A stretch of 64,000 bases of DNA from Candidatus Methanoperedens sp. GTDB taxonomy: Archaea; Halobacteriota; Methanosarcinia; Methanosarcinales; Methanoperedenaceae. A program made the position numbers and the translations under genes. A model generated the notes under the pieces. The model searched no databases and was not told where the DNA came from. It worked only from the letters and a program-made list of their open reading frames with translations. The stretch is taken from NCBI GenBank assembly GCA_012026795.1, contig VEPM01000006.1, forward strand, positions 62,001 through 126,000, read 5' to 3'. Shown piece after piece: positions 47,756-56,211 of the stretch (the stretch's first letter is position 1; each line of letters opens with the position of its first letter).

Positions 47756-47962
47756 TTACCTCAAAACCTGCGGTTCTATGTCAGGCAAGCACATAAACTC
47801 TACGACTATAAAAACCATTCTTTGCCAATTGGCGTTCTCTGATATGGATTTTGGAATATAGAAATGTCGTCCGCCGGGTTCAGGCATATTGAAACCCAGT
47901 TTTACGAGTTTTTTAATAAAAACCCTGCGTTTGCATGGATTCCATTTAGGCATGAGCCTCAA
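47756..47962 (-). CDS. HicA-like mRNA interferase toxin
   Basis: A 68-residue protein with the HicA double-stranded RNA-binding fold start: PCKRRVFIKKLVKLGF, then PEPGGRHFYI, whose His is the HicA active-site residue (GGxH). The last 30 residues (SENANWQRMVFIVVEFMCLP) do not resemble the usual strand-helix C-terminus, so the gene may be altered at its 3' end. The hicB-like gene upstream overlaps it by 17 bases, a normal toxin-antitoxin layout. It would cleave mRNA unless held by HicB. Confidence 0.7.
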   Translation of the reverse strand: MRLMPKWNPCKRRVFIKKLVKLGFNMPEPGGRHFYIPKSISENANWQRMVFIVVEFMCLPDIEPQVLR

Positions 47963-48215
47963 TGCCTTGTGGGATACCTATATTGATATCCAGATGATCT
48001 ATCACAGGCAAAATATCGCCGTGCCGTATTTTGACGATAAGCCAGCCTTCAAGGACTGATTCAAGTTCTTTCTGGCACTCAAAAAGCGTATTCCCGAAAG
48101 CCATAACACCCGGACATTCCGGTATTCTTCCGGAAAAGCTGCCATCTTCAAGCTTATCGTATTGAGCTTTGCTCATCGCTTTGTTAATATATTCTATAAG
48201 TATCAGGATCACCAA
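47946..48215 (-). CDS. HicB-like antitoxin
   Basis: An 89-residue protein matching the HicB RNase-H-like antitoxin domain: SKAQYDKLEDGSFSGRIPEC, then PGVMAFGNTLFECQKELES and a hydrophobic end VLEGWLIVKIRHGD. The start is uncertain: the frame begins at TTG/GTG 48215/48212, and ATG 48176 (MSKAQY) is possible, but the preceding LIEYINKA belongs to the family, favouring the longer form. No separate DNA-binding domain. The order HicB then HicA is the frequent reversed arrangement. Confidence 0.78.
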   Translation of the reverse strand: MVILILIEYINKAMSKAQYDKLEDGSFSGRIPECPGVMAFGNTLFECQKELESVLEGWLIVKIRHGDILPVIDHLDINIGIPQGIEAHA

Positions 48216-48340
48216 TTTTGCATTCTGTATTTTAACTTATCATCCAGATATACTTTTTTATGTTCCTATCCCTACAGGAGTTCGTAACAGTTCGTATTAG
48301 TTCGTTGTTTTTTTCCATGTTCATTTGTCCACGAGAAACT

Positions 48341-48562
48341 TCATGCAGTCACCGGAATCGTTTTTTCAGTGGTAGCCCACGAAGCGAAAATTAATGCCTG
48401 TCTAATATCTTCTTCTTCTAAATCCGGATAATCCTTTAAAATCTGTGAATTGGTTTTACCGCTTGCAAGTAATCTTAAGATAAAGGGAACAGGTATTCTT
48501 AAACCCCTTATACATGGCTGGCCAGACATGACTTCAGGATCTATGGTGATTCTATTAAGCAT
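48341..48562 (-). CDS. DUF433 protein (antitoxin-like)
   Basis: A 73-residue DUF433 protein: ITIDPEVMSGQPCIRGLRIP at the start (IxxDPxxxxGxPxIxGTRI signature) and a helix-turn-helix-like end, SQILKDYPDLEEEDIRQALI. DUF433 proteins are often antitoxins to DUF5615/PIN-like toxins (VapB45-like), but no such toxin gene is adjacent; HicBA lies 125 bases downstream. Stand-alone copies are common in archaea and their function is unsure. Confidence 0.85.
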   Translation of the reverse strand: MLNRITIDPEVMSGQPCIRGLRIPVPFILRLLASGKTNSQILKDYPDLEEEDIRQALIFASWATTEKTIPVTA

Positions 48563-48910
48563 ATATTTGTATAATTTTACTACACATGATATGATAATAG
48601 TTTCTATTCTGCAAAATAAATCTTCGATGATTCACGATATGTTCTCCACACCTGTCCGGCCTGCGCGCATCCCGCACGCGCCGGGGTCTGACAGCGGGGA
48701 GGAGAAAACAAAGAGAGGGCTGTGTTAAATGCCGTACTTCATAGATTGTATAAAAACATTGAGTTAGGCATTTTCAATCATTCACAGACATAAAAAGACA
48801 AAATTCAAGTCAATTATGTGCTCACTCGTAAACGGGAATACAGCGATCTAAGAACTTATTTCTCACCATACAAGGCTATATATAAAAATATGTATAAATA
48901 TGAGATACGT
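48563..48910. other. Intergenic region with GC-rich block
   Basis: 348 bases between two divergent starts. Most is AT-rich, but 48651-48711 is a sharply GC-rich block (GTCCGGCCTGCGCGCATCC, then GCCGGGGTCTGACAGCGGGG), unlike anything around it. GCTATATATAAAAAT (about 48874-48888) is the likely TATA box of the HNH gene. No coding frame is apparent. Confidence 0.5.
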
Positions 48911-49681
48911 ATGTCGAGAGAAAATTGGAATCGGGAAGAACTGATTGTTGCATTCAATCTATACTGCAAAATCCCTTTTGGAAAAATCACATCAAGAAAT
49001 CCTGAAATAATTAACTTAGCTAAAATTATTGGAAGAACTCCATCTGCTGTTGCTCTTAAATTAGTAAACTTTGCTCGTCTTGACCCTGAACTTCAACAAA
49101 GAAAGATTGCAGGAATGAGTCATGGGAGCAAAAGTGAAGAACAAATTTGGACTGAATTTCATAATAACTGGAATGAATTGGCTTTTGAAAGTGAGATATT
49201 ATTAGCCCAATTTAAAGGTGAAGCTATCGAAAATTCTGCTAAAATAAATCCGGAGATATTGCCTAAAGAGGGAAAAGAAAGAGAAGTTATAATAAAAACA
49301 AGAGTAAACCAAAATTTTTTTAGATCAGCTATTCTGGCATCTTATGATAATAAATGCTGTGTAACTGGGATTTCGATACCCGAATTATTAGTATCAAGCC
49401 ATATTGTTCCTTGGTCGAAAGATGAACAAAATCGATTAAATCCACATAACGGACTGTGTCTTAACTTACTTCATGATAAAGCGTTTGATAGAGGATTAAT
49501 GACAATTACTGAAGACTACAAAATCAAATTATCAAGAATGATAACAAGAAATGACCATGATGAGGCGATTGAGAAGTTTTTTCTGCCTTATGATGACCAG
49601 CCTATATTATTACCCAATAAATTCTTGCCAGACAAGGATTTCTTACTATATCACTACGAAAATATATTCATAAAAATTTAA
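48911..49681 (+). CDS. HNH endonuclease (HNH_2-type)
   Basis: A 256-residue protein. Residues about 1-60 (WNREELIVAFNLYCKIPFGK, GRTPSAVALKL) form a helix-turn-helix-like N-terminal domain; residues about 165-230 are an HNH nuclease with KCCVTGISIPELLVSSHIVP, NPHNGLCLNLLHDKAFDRGL giving the H, N and H/D residues. This type is widespread as a predicted restriction-like nuclease. ATG 48911 fits the TATA box about 30 bases upstream; the open frame continues to 48818 without family likeness. The gene is AT-rich. No methyltransferase partner nearby. Confidence 0.85.
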   Translation: MSRENWNREELIVAFNLYCKIPFGKITSRNPEIINLAKIIGRTPSAVALKLVNFARLDPELQQRKIAGMSHGSKSEEQIWTEFHNNWNELAFESEILLAQFKGEAIENSAKINPEILPKEGKEREVIIKTRVNQNFFRSAILASYDNKCCVTGISIPELLVSSHIVPWSKDEQNRLNPHNGLCLNLLHDKAFDRGLMTITEDYKIKLSRMITRNDHDEAIEKFFLPYDDQPILLPNKFLPDKDFLLYHYENIFIKI

Positions 49682-49691
49682 TATACAGCTT

Positions 49692-49711
49692 TATATATAT
49701 ATATATATATA
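49692..49711. repeat. (TA)n dinucleotide run
   Basis: Ten TA units directly after the HNH gene and before the helicase gene, in a 100-base gap. May act as a TATA region for the helicase gene; slippage could change its length. Confidence 0.8.
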
Positions 49712-49781
49712 GGTGCTATTTTTTTGTTCTCCTTACGCCCTCATCCTTAATATCCCCCACCCCCCATTCAGTATCTAAATA

Positions 49782-52226
49782 ATGCTCTCCATCATCATCC
49801 ACCCCCAGAAATCAAAGCTCATCGTCCTCCCCATAAAAGATAACTCAAAAGAGCCCAATTTCTACGGCACCCTGATACTGAAGCAAACCCCCAAAGGCGC
49901 ACGCGTAGGCAAATTCAGGATAAAGCACGGTGAAAAGGAAGACTTCAGGGCACCCGGGGAACTCATAGAACTTTTGCGCCTTGCTGACAAGATACTTATC
50001 GCAGAAGGGAATGAAGCGTCCGAGGCTGGTTTTAAAGAACTTCTCACGGCATACCAGCTTGATTACGGATATACGACAACATGCCGCCTCTGTCTTCTTG
50101 CAGGTAAATTTACAACGGATAGCCCGATACTGTTCCACAACGAATCGGTATGTGAGGATTGTGCGAAAAAAGAGCTTATAAAGGAAGCAAAAGCCATCAA
50201 ACTGGGGGCTCACGGCCAGGAACGCCTCATCCAGATCCTGCTTAAAACAAAAAATCTTGACAGCGTCCTTGCAATGCTAAGCCCCGGGAAACTGGATTCT
50301 GGACTGACACGGTTTGACACAATGGCAGCGTGTAAAGTTGATAAAATGATAAAAGTGAAGGACTTGCCGCTGCACGATGATCTTAAAAAGCTCCTGCTAA
50401 AACAGATGGAAGAACTTATGCCGGTCCAGGCGCTTTCTATTGAAGCAGGTCTTCTTGAAAGAAAGAGCCAGCTGATCATTTCAGCTACCGCTACCGGAAA
50501 AACACTTATAGGCGAGCTTGCCGGCCTTTCGAACATTTTGAACAGGAAAGGCAGGATGTTGTTCCTTGTCCCTCTTGTTGCTCTTGCAAACCAGAAATAT
50601 GAACAATTCACGCAGAGGTATTCTTCCATCACAACAACATCATTGCGCGTGGGCACAAGCCGCATAACCAAAGGAACCAGAGGCATCCGCACTACCCTTT
50701 CCTCGGACATCATCGTAGGCACTTATGAAGGGATTGATTTCATCATTCGGGCAGGAAATGCGCATATGCTTGGCAATATCGGAACAGTCGTTATTGATGA
50801 GGTGCACACGCTTGAGGATACAGAAAGGGGGCACAGGCTTGACGGTCTTATTGCACGCCTGAAATTCATTGCTCCCGCTGCCCAGTACGTTTATCTTTCT
50901 GCAACAGTTGGCAACCCCGGCTGGCTTTCGGAAAAACTGAACGCAGGATTAATAGAGTTCGAAGAACGACCTGTCCCGATAGAGCGGCACCTGATCTTTG
51001 CACCGGAATACGAAAAAAAGCGAATGATCGAACGGCTTGCAAGTCAGGAATATGATAAGAGATCCTCTAAGGGTTTCAGGGGACAGACTATCGTATTTAC
51101 AAACTCCCGCCGTAACTGCCACATACTGGCGGAAGGGCTTTCGATAAAAGCGCTTCCGTACCATGCGGGCCTATCTTATCCAGAACGAAAAAAAGTGGAA
51201 AGGCAATTCGGGGAAGGAGGGCTGCCTGTGGTCGTTACAACAGCGGCGCTTGCGGCAGGTGTGGATTTTCCCGCGTCACAGGTCATATTTGAGTCACTTG
51301 CTATGGGTATTGAATGGCTGACCGTACGTGAGTTCCAGCAGATGCTTGGGCGCGCAGGAAGACCGGATTATCATGACCTTGGCATCGCTGTGCTTCTTGC
51401 TGACCCGGAAAGAAGGTTCGGGAAGGGAGATTCTGAGGATGAAGTCGCTTTCAGGTTGCTTCATGGTGTACTTGAGCATTTTGGCGTGGATTACGGGGAT
51501 GATGAGCAGCTTGAAGAGACTCTTTCCAATATCGTGCTGGCGCATTCTCTTTCTGACATCACCAGGTTAAATGAAATGCTGCTTGGAAAAGGAGACCTGG
51601 AGTTCCTACTGGATAAACTGAAGGAATATGGTTTTATCGAAAAAAAAGATGGTGAATACCGTCCCACAAAACTTGGATATATTGTCGCGTCACATTTCCT
51701 GAGCGTGGAACAGACATTCCTGATAAAGAATGCAATTTTTAAAGGAATTAAGCCAATAGATGTTGTTACCAGCCTTGAAACCCTGGATTCTGTATATTTC
51801 AGGTATGCATCGCAATTATCGGATGCCCTGGGGACAGATATTCCGACAAGAGTTTTCGGGGCAGGGCTTGATATCATTTTTTCGGCAGACGGTTTTTCAA
51901 AGCTCAAAGAAAACCTGCGCCGCACCATGCTCGATTTTGCCAGGGAATTCATGTCATGCACCTGTAAGGATTCACCCTACTGCGGCTGTGCCGAGCGAAA
52001 ATTCTCAAGCCAGGTAATAGAATTATGCGCCGAAGGCCGCGCCCCTGATGGGGTGATTAAGGAGCTGGAGAAGCAGTATGGGGTTTATGCATATACAGGC
52101 GATGTCCTCAATTATCTTGACCAGGCTGCAAGGAATCTTGAGGCTGTGGAATTGATTGCAGGGATTTTCGGGAAGAAGGAGATTAGCAGGATGGCGAAGG
52201 AATTGAGGAAAAGGATGGAAGCATGA
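49782..52226 (+). CDS. DEAD/DEAH helicase, DUF5814 family (Hel308-like)
   Basis: Superfamily 2 helicase of 814 residues. An N-terminal domain of about 200 residues (the DUF5814 type) includes a zinc-binding CRLCLLAG...CEDCAKK. Helicase motifs follow: SATATGKTLIGELA (I), DEVHTLED (II), YLSATVGNP (III), IVFTNSRRNCHILA (IV), VVTTAALAAGVDFPASQVIF (V) and QMLGRAGRPDYHDLG (VI). A winged-helix part and a Cys cluster (CTCKDSPYCGC) lie near the C-terminus. Relatives are archaeal and resemble Hel308/HELQ enzymes that act on stalled forks, but the exact role of this family is unknown. Its TGA overlaps a possible ATG of the flavodoxin gene. Confidence 0.9.
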   Translation: MLSIIIHPQKSKLIVLPIKDNSKEPNFYGTLILKQTPKGARVGKFRIKHGEKEDFRAPGELIELLRLADKILIAEGNEASEAGFKELLTAYQLDYGYTTTCRLCLLAGKFTTDSPILFHNESVCEDCAKKELIKEAKAIKLGAHGQERLIQILLKTKNLDSVLAMLSPGKLDSGLTRFDTMAACKVDKMIKVKDLPLHDDLKKLLLKQMEELMPVQALSIEAGLLERKSQLIISATATGKTLIGELAGLSNILNRKGRMLFLVPLVALANQKYEQFTQRYSSITTTSLRVGTSRITKGTRGIRTTLSSDIIVGTYEGIDFIIRAGNAHMLGNIGTVVIDEVHTLEDTERGHRLDGLIARLKFIAPAAQYVYLSATVGNPGWLSEKLNAGLIEFEERPVPIERHLIFAPEYEKKRMIERLASQEYDKRSSKGFRGQTIVFTNSRRNCHILAEGLSIKALPYHAGLSYPERKKVERQFGEGGLPVVVTTAALAAGVDFPASQVIFESLAMGIEWLTVREFQQMLGRAGRPDYHDLGIAVLLADPERRFGKGDSEDEVAFRLLHGVLEHFGVDYGDDEQLEETLSNIVLAHSLSDITRLNEMLLGKGDLEFLLDKLKEYGFIEKKDGEYRPTKLGYIVASHFLSVEQTFLIKNAIFKGIKPIDVVTSLETLDSVYFRYASQLSDALGTDIPTRVFGAGLDIIFSADGFSKLKENLRRTMLDFAREFMSCTCKDSPYCGCAERKFSSQVIELCAEGRAPDGVIKELEKQYGVYAYTGDVLNYLDQAARNLEAVELIAGIFGKKEISRMAKELRKRMEA

Positions 52227-52291
52227 TACGAAAAAGCGTTTATAGTTCCTGCAATATAACACAGGACAAAATCATAACAAGAGATGATAGT

Positions 52292-52768
52292 GTGGCTGAC
52301 AAAAAAATTCTAATAACGTATGCATCTTCAACAGGGAGTACTGAAAAACTTGCACAGGTAATCGCGGAAGGAATTAAAAAAGTGGAAGGCGTATCATTTG
52401 AGATGAAGAGGGCAAAAGACATCAAACCGGATGATGTGGCTTCAGCTAACGGTTATGCGTTTGGCTCACATTCTGCTTCTGAGTATATGGAAGGAGAAAT
52501 TAAAAATCTCTTTGAGGGGCTCTATCCTGTAAAAGAGAAAATGATCGGCAAACCCGTATTACTTTTTACAACAGGACAGGGTAAACAGGCCGCTGCGCTT
52601 GCATCAATAGAAAAATTAGCGAGTGTATTCAACCCCGAATGGATCAAACCAGGCCTGGCAGTTAAAGGTATGCCGGGAGAATCTGATAAAGCAAATGCTC
52701 TTAAGATGGGAGAAGAACTCGCAGGTGCGGTGAAAAAAACACAAAAATCCACATATATTGTTGCGTAA
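52292..52768 (+). CDS. Flavodoxin-like protein
   Basis: Flavodoxin-fold protein of about 158 residues. It has the FMN loop ITYASSTGSTEKLAQVIAEG near the N-terminus, GYAFGSHSASEYMEGEI and VLLFTTGQGKQAAAL, then a C-terminal KMGEELAGAVK helix. GTG 52292 (VADKKILITY) places the first strand normally and is preceded by AGAGATGATA; an in-frame ATG at 52223 overlaps the helicase stop and would add 23 residues without flavodoxin likeness. Electron carrier or NAD(P)H:quinone-type role possible. Convergent with hisD. Confidence 0.8.
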   Translation: MADKKILITYASSTGSTEKLAQVIAEGIKKVEGVSFEMKRAKDIKPDDVASANGYAFGSHSASEYMEGEIKNLFEGLYPVKEKMIGKPVLLFTTGQGKQAAALASIEKLASVFNPEWIKPGLAVKGMPGESDKANALKMGEELAGAVKKTQKSTYIVA

Positions 52769-52794
52769 CAGGAATGGAAAAAAAAATTCTTCCC

Positions 52795-54054
52795 TTAACT
52801 CTTCCGTATCCTCACCGCATTTGCATGAGCAAAAAGCCCTTCAGCTTCAGCAAGTCCAATAATTGTATCACTTAATCCATCAAGGCCTTTCTTATCAATG
52901 ATCTGCACGCTTGATTTTGTCACGAAATGGTCAATGTTCAAACCTGAGAACATCCTTGCATATCCAGCCGTTGGAAGGACATGGTTTGTTCCGGATGCAT
53001 AATCACCCGCAGATACAGGCGCGTAAGAACCAACGAAAATCGAACCTGCATGCCTGATCCTGCCAAGAATGTCTTCCCTGGTCATTATTTCAAGATGCTC
53101 AGGCGCAAACTTATTTGAAAAATCAATACATTCATCAAGTGTTCCGGTGAGTATGGCTGCATTCTCAAGCGAGGTCTTGATAATTTCTGCACGTGCCACA
53201 TTTTTTATCCGGATGTCTATCTCCTGCATTACCTTTTTTGCCAGGTCCTGTGATGGGGTTACAAGAACAGAAACAGCATTCGGGTCATGCTCTGCCTGGG
53301 CTATCATATCAGAAGCTATGAAATCAGCTCTTGCCGATTCATCTGCAATTATCAGCACTTCACTTGGGCCTGCAGGAAAATCAATAGCAGTTCCGCAGGC
53401 CATTTTGGCAGCTGTGACATATACATTGCCAGGCCCGACTATTTTATCTACTTTCGGAATGGTCTTTGTCCCGTAAGCCATAGCAGCAATTGCCTGTACG
53501 CCTCCTGCGCGGAAAACACGGTCTGCGCCTGCGATATGTGCGGCTGCCAGTGTCAGCGGGTTCACTGTTCCATCCGTGTTCGGGGGCGTGCATATAATAA
53601 CCTGCCTTACGCCTGCGACTTTTGCAGGGATAACTGTCATAAGCGCAGTACTTGGGTAAGATGCCCTTCCTCCCGGGACATAAGCGCCTACTGACCCAAG
53701 AGGTGAAATACGTTGTCCCAGCCTGATCCCCGGTGCAAATTCCTTTATCCAATCCTTTGTGACCTGGGCCTCATGGAATGCACGGATGTTTGATGCAGCC
53801 TTTTTAAGATGTATCAGGAGCTTTTTGTCAAGTGAATAAACTGCTTCATGTATTTCCTTATGGGAAACTTCGATATTTTTTAAGGCTGCTTTATCAAATT
53901 GCACCGTATATTTTAACAGGGCAGGATCACCGTTCACTTTTATATCGTTCAGAATGGATGTTACAGAAGGCATTACTTCCTGTAACTCGCCCTGGCGCTT
54001 TAGAAGTCTCTCAATTTCGATGCCTGTGAGCATACTAATGGAATTTAGTAACAT
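52795..54054 (-). CDS. hisD: Histidinol dehydrogenase
   Basis: HisD, 419 residues, last step of histidine synthesis: L-histidinol to L-histidine with two NAD+. Typical motifs are [71 protein letters not shown] (catalytic and zinc-binding His) and [10 protein letters not shown]. The gene stands alone, without other his genes. A minus-strand TATA-like TATAAAAAGTT (54155-54165) overlaps an inverted repeat at 54161-54184. Confidence 0.97.
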   Translation of the reverse strand: MLLNSISMLTGIEIERLLKRQGELQEVMPSVTSILNDIKVNGDPALLKYTVQFDKAALKNIEVSHKEIHEAVYSLDKKLLIHLKKAASNIRAFHEAQVTKDWIKEFAPGIRLGQRISPLGSVGAYVPGGRASYPSTALMTVIPAKVAGVRQVIICTPPNTDGTVNPLTLAAAHIAGADRVFRAGGVQAIAAMAYGTKTIPKVDKIVGPGNVYVTAAKMACGTAIDFPAGPSEVLIIADESARADFIASDMIAQAEHDPNAVSVLVTPSQDLAKKVMQEIDIRIKNVARAEIIKTSLENAAILTGTLDECIDFSNKFAPEHLEIMTREDILGRIRHAGSIFVGSYAPVSAGDYASGTNHVLPTAGYARMFSGLNIDHFVTKSSVQIIDKKGLDGLSDTIIGLAEAEGLFAHANAVRIRKS

Positions 54055-54160
54055 TTCATACTGATTTCAGGGTGTGGAGAGATAAATGTTTGTGTGAAGT
54101 CATCAGGTAGCAATATATTCAGTCTGTTTTCTGAACGTACTTGAACAGCGATAACTTTTT

Positions 54161-54184
54161 ATATCATCATGCTCATTATGATAT
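54161..54184. promoter_or_regulatory. Inverted repeat over the hisD promoter
   Basis: ATATCAT (54161-54167), a 10-base spacer, and ATGATAT (54178-54184) form a 7-bp perfect inverted repeat on the upstream side of the presumed hisD TATA box. It could be an operator; AT-rich, so chance is possible. Confidence 0.3.
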
Positions 54185-54305
54185 TCCTGTTATTTTCCTG
54201 CAATTGAAAAACGGGAAGCAATTACAGGTTGATACCATATTATTAATGTGGCACTATGTCACGTTATCGCAGAATTATGAATAAAACAATGAGATGTGAG
54301 TAGTT

Positions 54306-54458
54306 ATGATCGATAAACAATATGTATGCCCTAATTGTAAACAGTCAATACCGTTAACTAGCGCAGATTTCATTCAGGGAATTGCGATGGTTTCATGTAT
54401 GGACTGTGGCAGGGGTGCTTTTACTGTTGAAGATAATCTTTTGGGGTTGGAAATTTAA
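54306..54458 (+). CDS. Zinc-ribbon micro-protein, 50 aa
   Basis: A 50-residue frame with four cysteines as two pairs, YVCPNCKQSI and VSCMDCGRG, the CxxC...CxxC spacing of a zinc ribbon, and a short acidic end (TVEDNLLGLEI). The ATG has GTGAG upstream and the frame ends one base before the ATG of a 29-residue acidic frame, suggesting translational coupling. Zinc-ribbon micro-proteins are abundant in archaea and mostly uncharacterised. No family name is assigned. Confidence 0.7.
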   Translation: MIDKQYVCPNCKQSIPLTSADFIQGIAMVSCMDCGRGAFTVEDNLLGLEI

Positions 54459-54459
54459 A

Positions 54460-54549
54460 ATGGATGAAGAAGAAACATACAACTATCAGGAAAATGACGA
54501 TGAAGAAGATCTCCTGAGATTTATTCGCGGCGGATTCGGGGCGAAATAA
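54460..54549 (+). CDS. Acidic 29-aa peptide coupled to zinc-ribbon gene
   Basis: ATG 54460 follows the zinc-ribbon stop by one base. The first 18 residues (MDEEETYNYQENDDEEDL) are strongly acidic, then LRFIRGGFGAK is basic. GGGGTTGGA (54443-54451) is a fair ribosome site inside the zinc-ribbon gene. Too short for family assignment; tight coupling is the best evidence for expression. Confidence 0.45.
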   Translation: MDEEETYNYQENDDEEDLLRFIRGGFGAK

Positions 54550-54635
54550 TTTCAAGTATTCAACACAGCAATTTAACCATTATTTTTATATAGTCAACCT
54601 GCATATATTGACATGTGTTTCTACCTTTAAACGTC

Positions 54636-55880
54636 ATGGAAATGATAAGAAAAGCAACGGGCTGGTGCCCCTGTGCAGCATCATTAAACAGTAATGAGGA
54701 GACAGATATGGTATCGTATGAAGGAAAGCTCATAGATAAAATAAAAGGCATGGGATTAAGGGAAGCTCTCAGTTTTGTGCATCTTGTGTTTGGAGCATGG
54801 CTGGTAATAACCGCGCTCAGCGTCCTGGCAAAACCAATGATTTTCCCGTGGTGGTTCATGGAAATAAACACAATTTCATCCGGGATACTACTAATAATAG
54901 GCGTGTCATCCCTGATGATCTTTTTTAATTTCATAAAATCTGCCAATATTCACAGGATACTGGCGCTTGTGAATATTACCCTGTTAATTGGTTTTTCCCT
55001 GTACCTGAGCCAGTCCCTGGTTTCAATTGAATATACATATTCTGTATTCGATAAGCCATATATGGGCTATGCTTTTGGGTTTGTGACACTCATACTTTTT
55101 ACACTTATCATCGGAACACCAAGTATCCTGACTTTACTTAACAAACCCGCAGAGGAAAAAAATCCAGGATTCCTCAAAGCAACTTCATTGATTCTTATTA
55201 TCATATTTGCATCTCTTGGCGTATATTATCTTTATCTGGGTAAACAAAAAGATGCCATGCTGGCAGAAGATTTCGGGGAAAATGGGGCATATAAGCTATA
55301 CAGGGTCCAGGAGGGTTCAGCATCATATTATGATGCGCAACATCCTTATTTCCTTGATTCGGTCGGGGATACTACAGGACATCATATCTCAGAGGATACT
55401 TATAAAGCGATCCAATTTTTACAGAATAAAGAAACCGGTAAGGTTCTTGCATGGTGGGATTATGGACTGGAGATCAAAGCTGCGGGAAAAGAGCCTGTCA
55501 TCAGTTACGCATCAGAGGCTATAAGGACTACAATAGCAAGGCCTGCGTCCTTATATGACAAATTTGAGCAGGATGAGAAAGTAGCGGATGTCTCTAGGTT
55601 TTTCGCCACTGATTCTGAGGAGGTTGCGAAGGGAATTGCCGGGAAATATGGTGCAAATATAGTGTATATATCCAGACAAAGTATGAATTACTTGATACCG
55701 GTGATGATGCTTGGAGCTAATATCACTCCCATGACCCGGGATGTCAATCTTAATACCCCTGAGTACCCTGAAACAGTCGTAAAATCTACGATGGGATATA
55801 AATTCAATTCAAGTGCACGACTAAATTATTTTGATAAGATATTCGAAAACAAGGATGTCATAATTTATCAATTAAAATAA
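54636..55880 (+). CDS. DUF1673-like membrane protein with AglB-type WWDYG domain
   Basis: A 414-residue membrane protein in two parts. The start MEMIRKATGWCPCAASL carries the IRKxxGWCP motif of DUF1673, a Methanosarcinales family, and is followed by four to five helices up to about residue 205 (FGAWLVITALSVLAKPMIF; FGFVTLILFTLIIGTPSIL; SLILIIIFASLGVYYLYLG). The soluble part has GKVLAWWDYGLEIKAAGKEP, the WWDYG signature of the oligosaccharyltransferase AglB/Stt3, then VADVSRFFATDSEEVAKGIA and GANIVYISRQS, which match the region after WWDYG in AglB. It lacks the 13-helix transferase core and thus the catalytic DxD loops, so it cannot be a complete AglB. ATG 54636 is preferred over GTG 54615. 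Function unknown. Confidence 0.7.
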   Translation: MEMIRKATGWCPCAASLNSNEETDMVSYEGKLIDKIKGMGLREALSFVHLVFGAWLVITALSVLAKPMIFPWWFMEINTISSGILLIIGVSSLMIFFNFIKSANIHRILALVNITLLIGFSLYLSQSLVSIEYTYSVFDKPYMGYAFGFVTLILFTLIIGTPSILTLLNKPAEEKNPGFLKATSLILIIIFASLGVYYLYLGKQKDAMLAEDFGENGAYKLYRVQEGSASYYDAQHPYFLDSVGDTTGHHISEDTYKAIQFLQNKETGKVLAWWDYGLEIKAAGKEPVISYASEAIRTTIARPASLYDKFEQDEKVADVSRFFATDSEEVAKGIAGKYGANIVYISRQSMNYLIPVMMLGANITPMTRDVNLNTPEYPETVVKSTMGYKFNSSARLNYFDKIFENKDVIIYQLK

Positions 55881-55908
55881 ATTTTTAAACATCTCTGAAA
55901 AATATGAA

Positions 55909-56154
55909 ATGGATGCAATTATCATGAAAGACAGGGAGATTTTCTTTGGAACAGGCATTTTAACAATTATGGTAGGATTCTTTTTGCTGGTCTTTGTGCA
56001 ATCAATCACAATGGACCTCGGCGGCGGTAATTTCATCCAGGTATCAACTATATTTGACGGGGGGTTCCTCATATTGATGGGAATAGCGATCGTATTATGC
56101 TGTTTAAAGGAATGGGATTCAGAGAAAGGAAAAAAACCTGTCATGAAAAAATAA
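55909..56154 (+). CDS. Two-helix membrane protein, 81 aa
   Basis: A small membrane protein with two hydrophobic helices (FFGTGILTIMVGFFLLVFV and GGFLILMGIAIVLCCL) and a Lys-rich C-terminus (SEKGKKPVMKK). The ATG at 55909 is used; ATG 55924 (MKDREIFFG) is an alternative. It starts 28 bases after the WWDYG protein on the same strand and could be co-transcribed. No family is recognised. Confidence 0.6.
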   Translation: MDAIIMKDREIFFGTGILTIMVGFFLLVFVQSITMDLGGGNFIQVSTIFDGGFLILMGIAIVLCCLKEWDSEKGKKPVMKK

Positions 56155-56211
56155 TTTTTACGGAGATATCCTTAAACTGTTAGTGAAGTTCAAAAATAAC
56201 CGCAAATCATA

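Noticed and set aside
49692-49711. (TA)n run considered as origin or recombination site
   Set aside because: No ORB-type repeats, Orc/Cdc6 gene or att structure nearby; simple repeat only.
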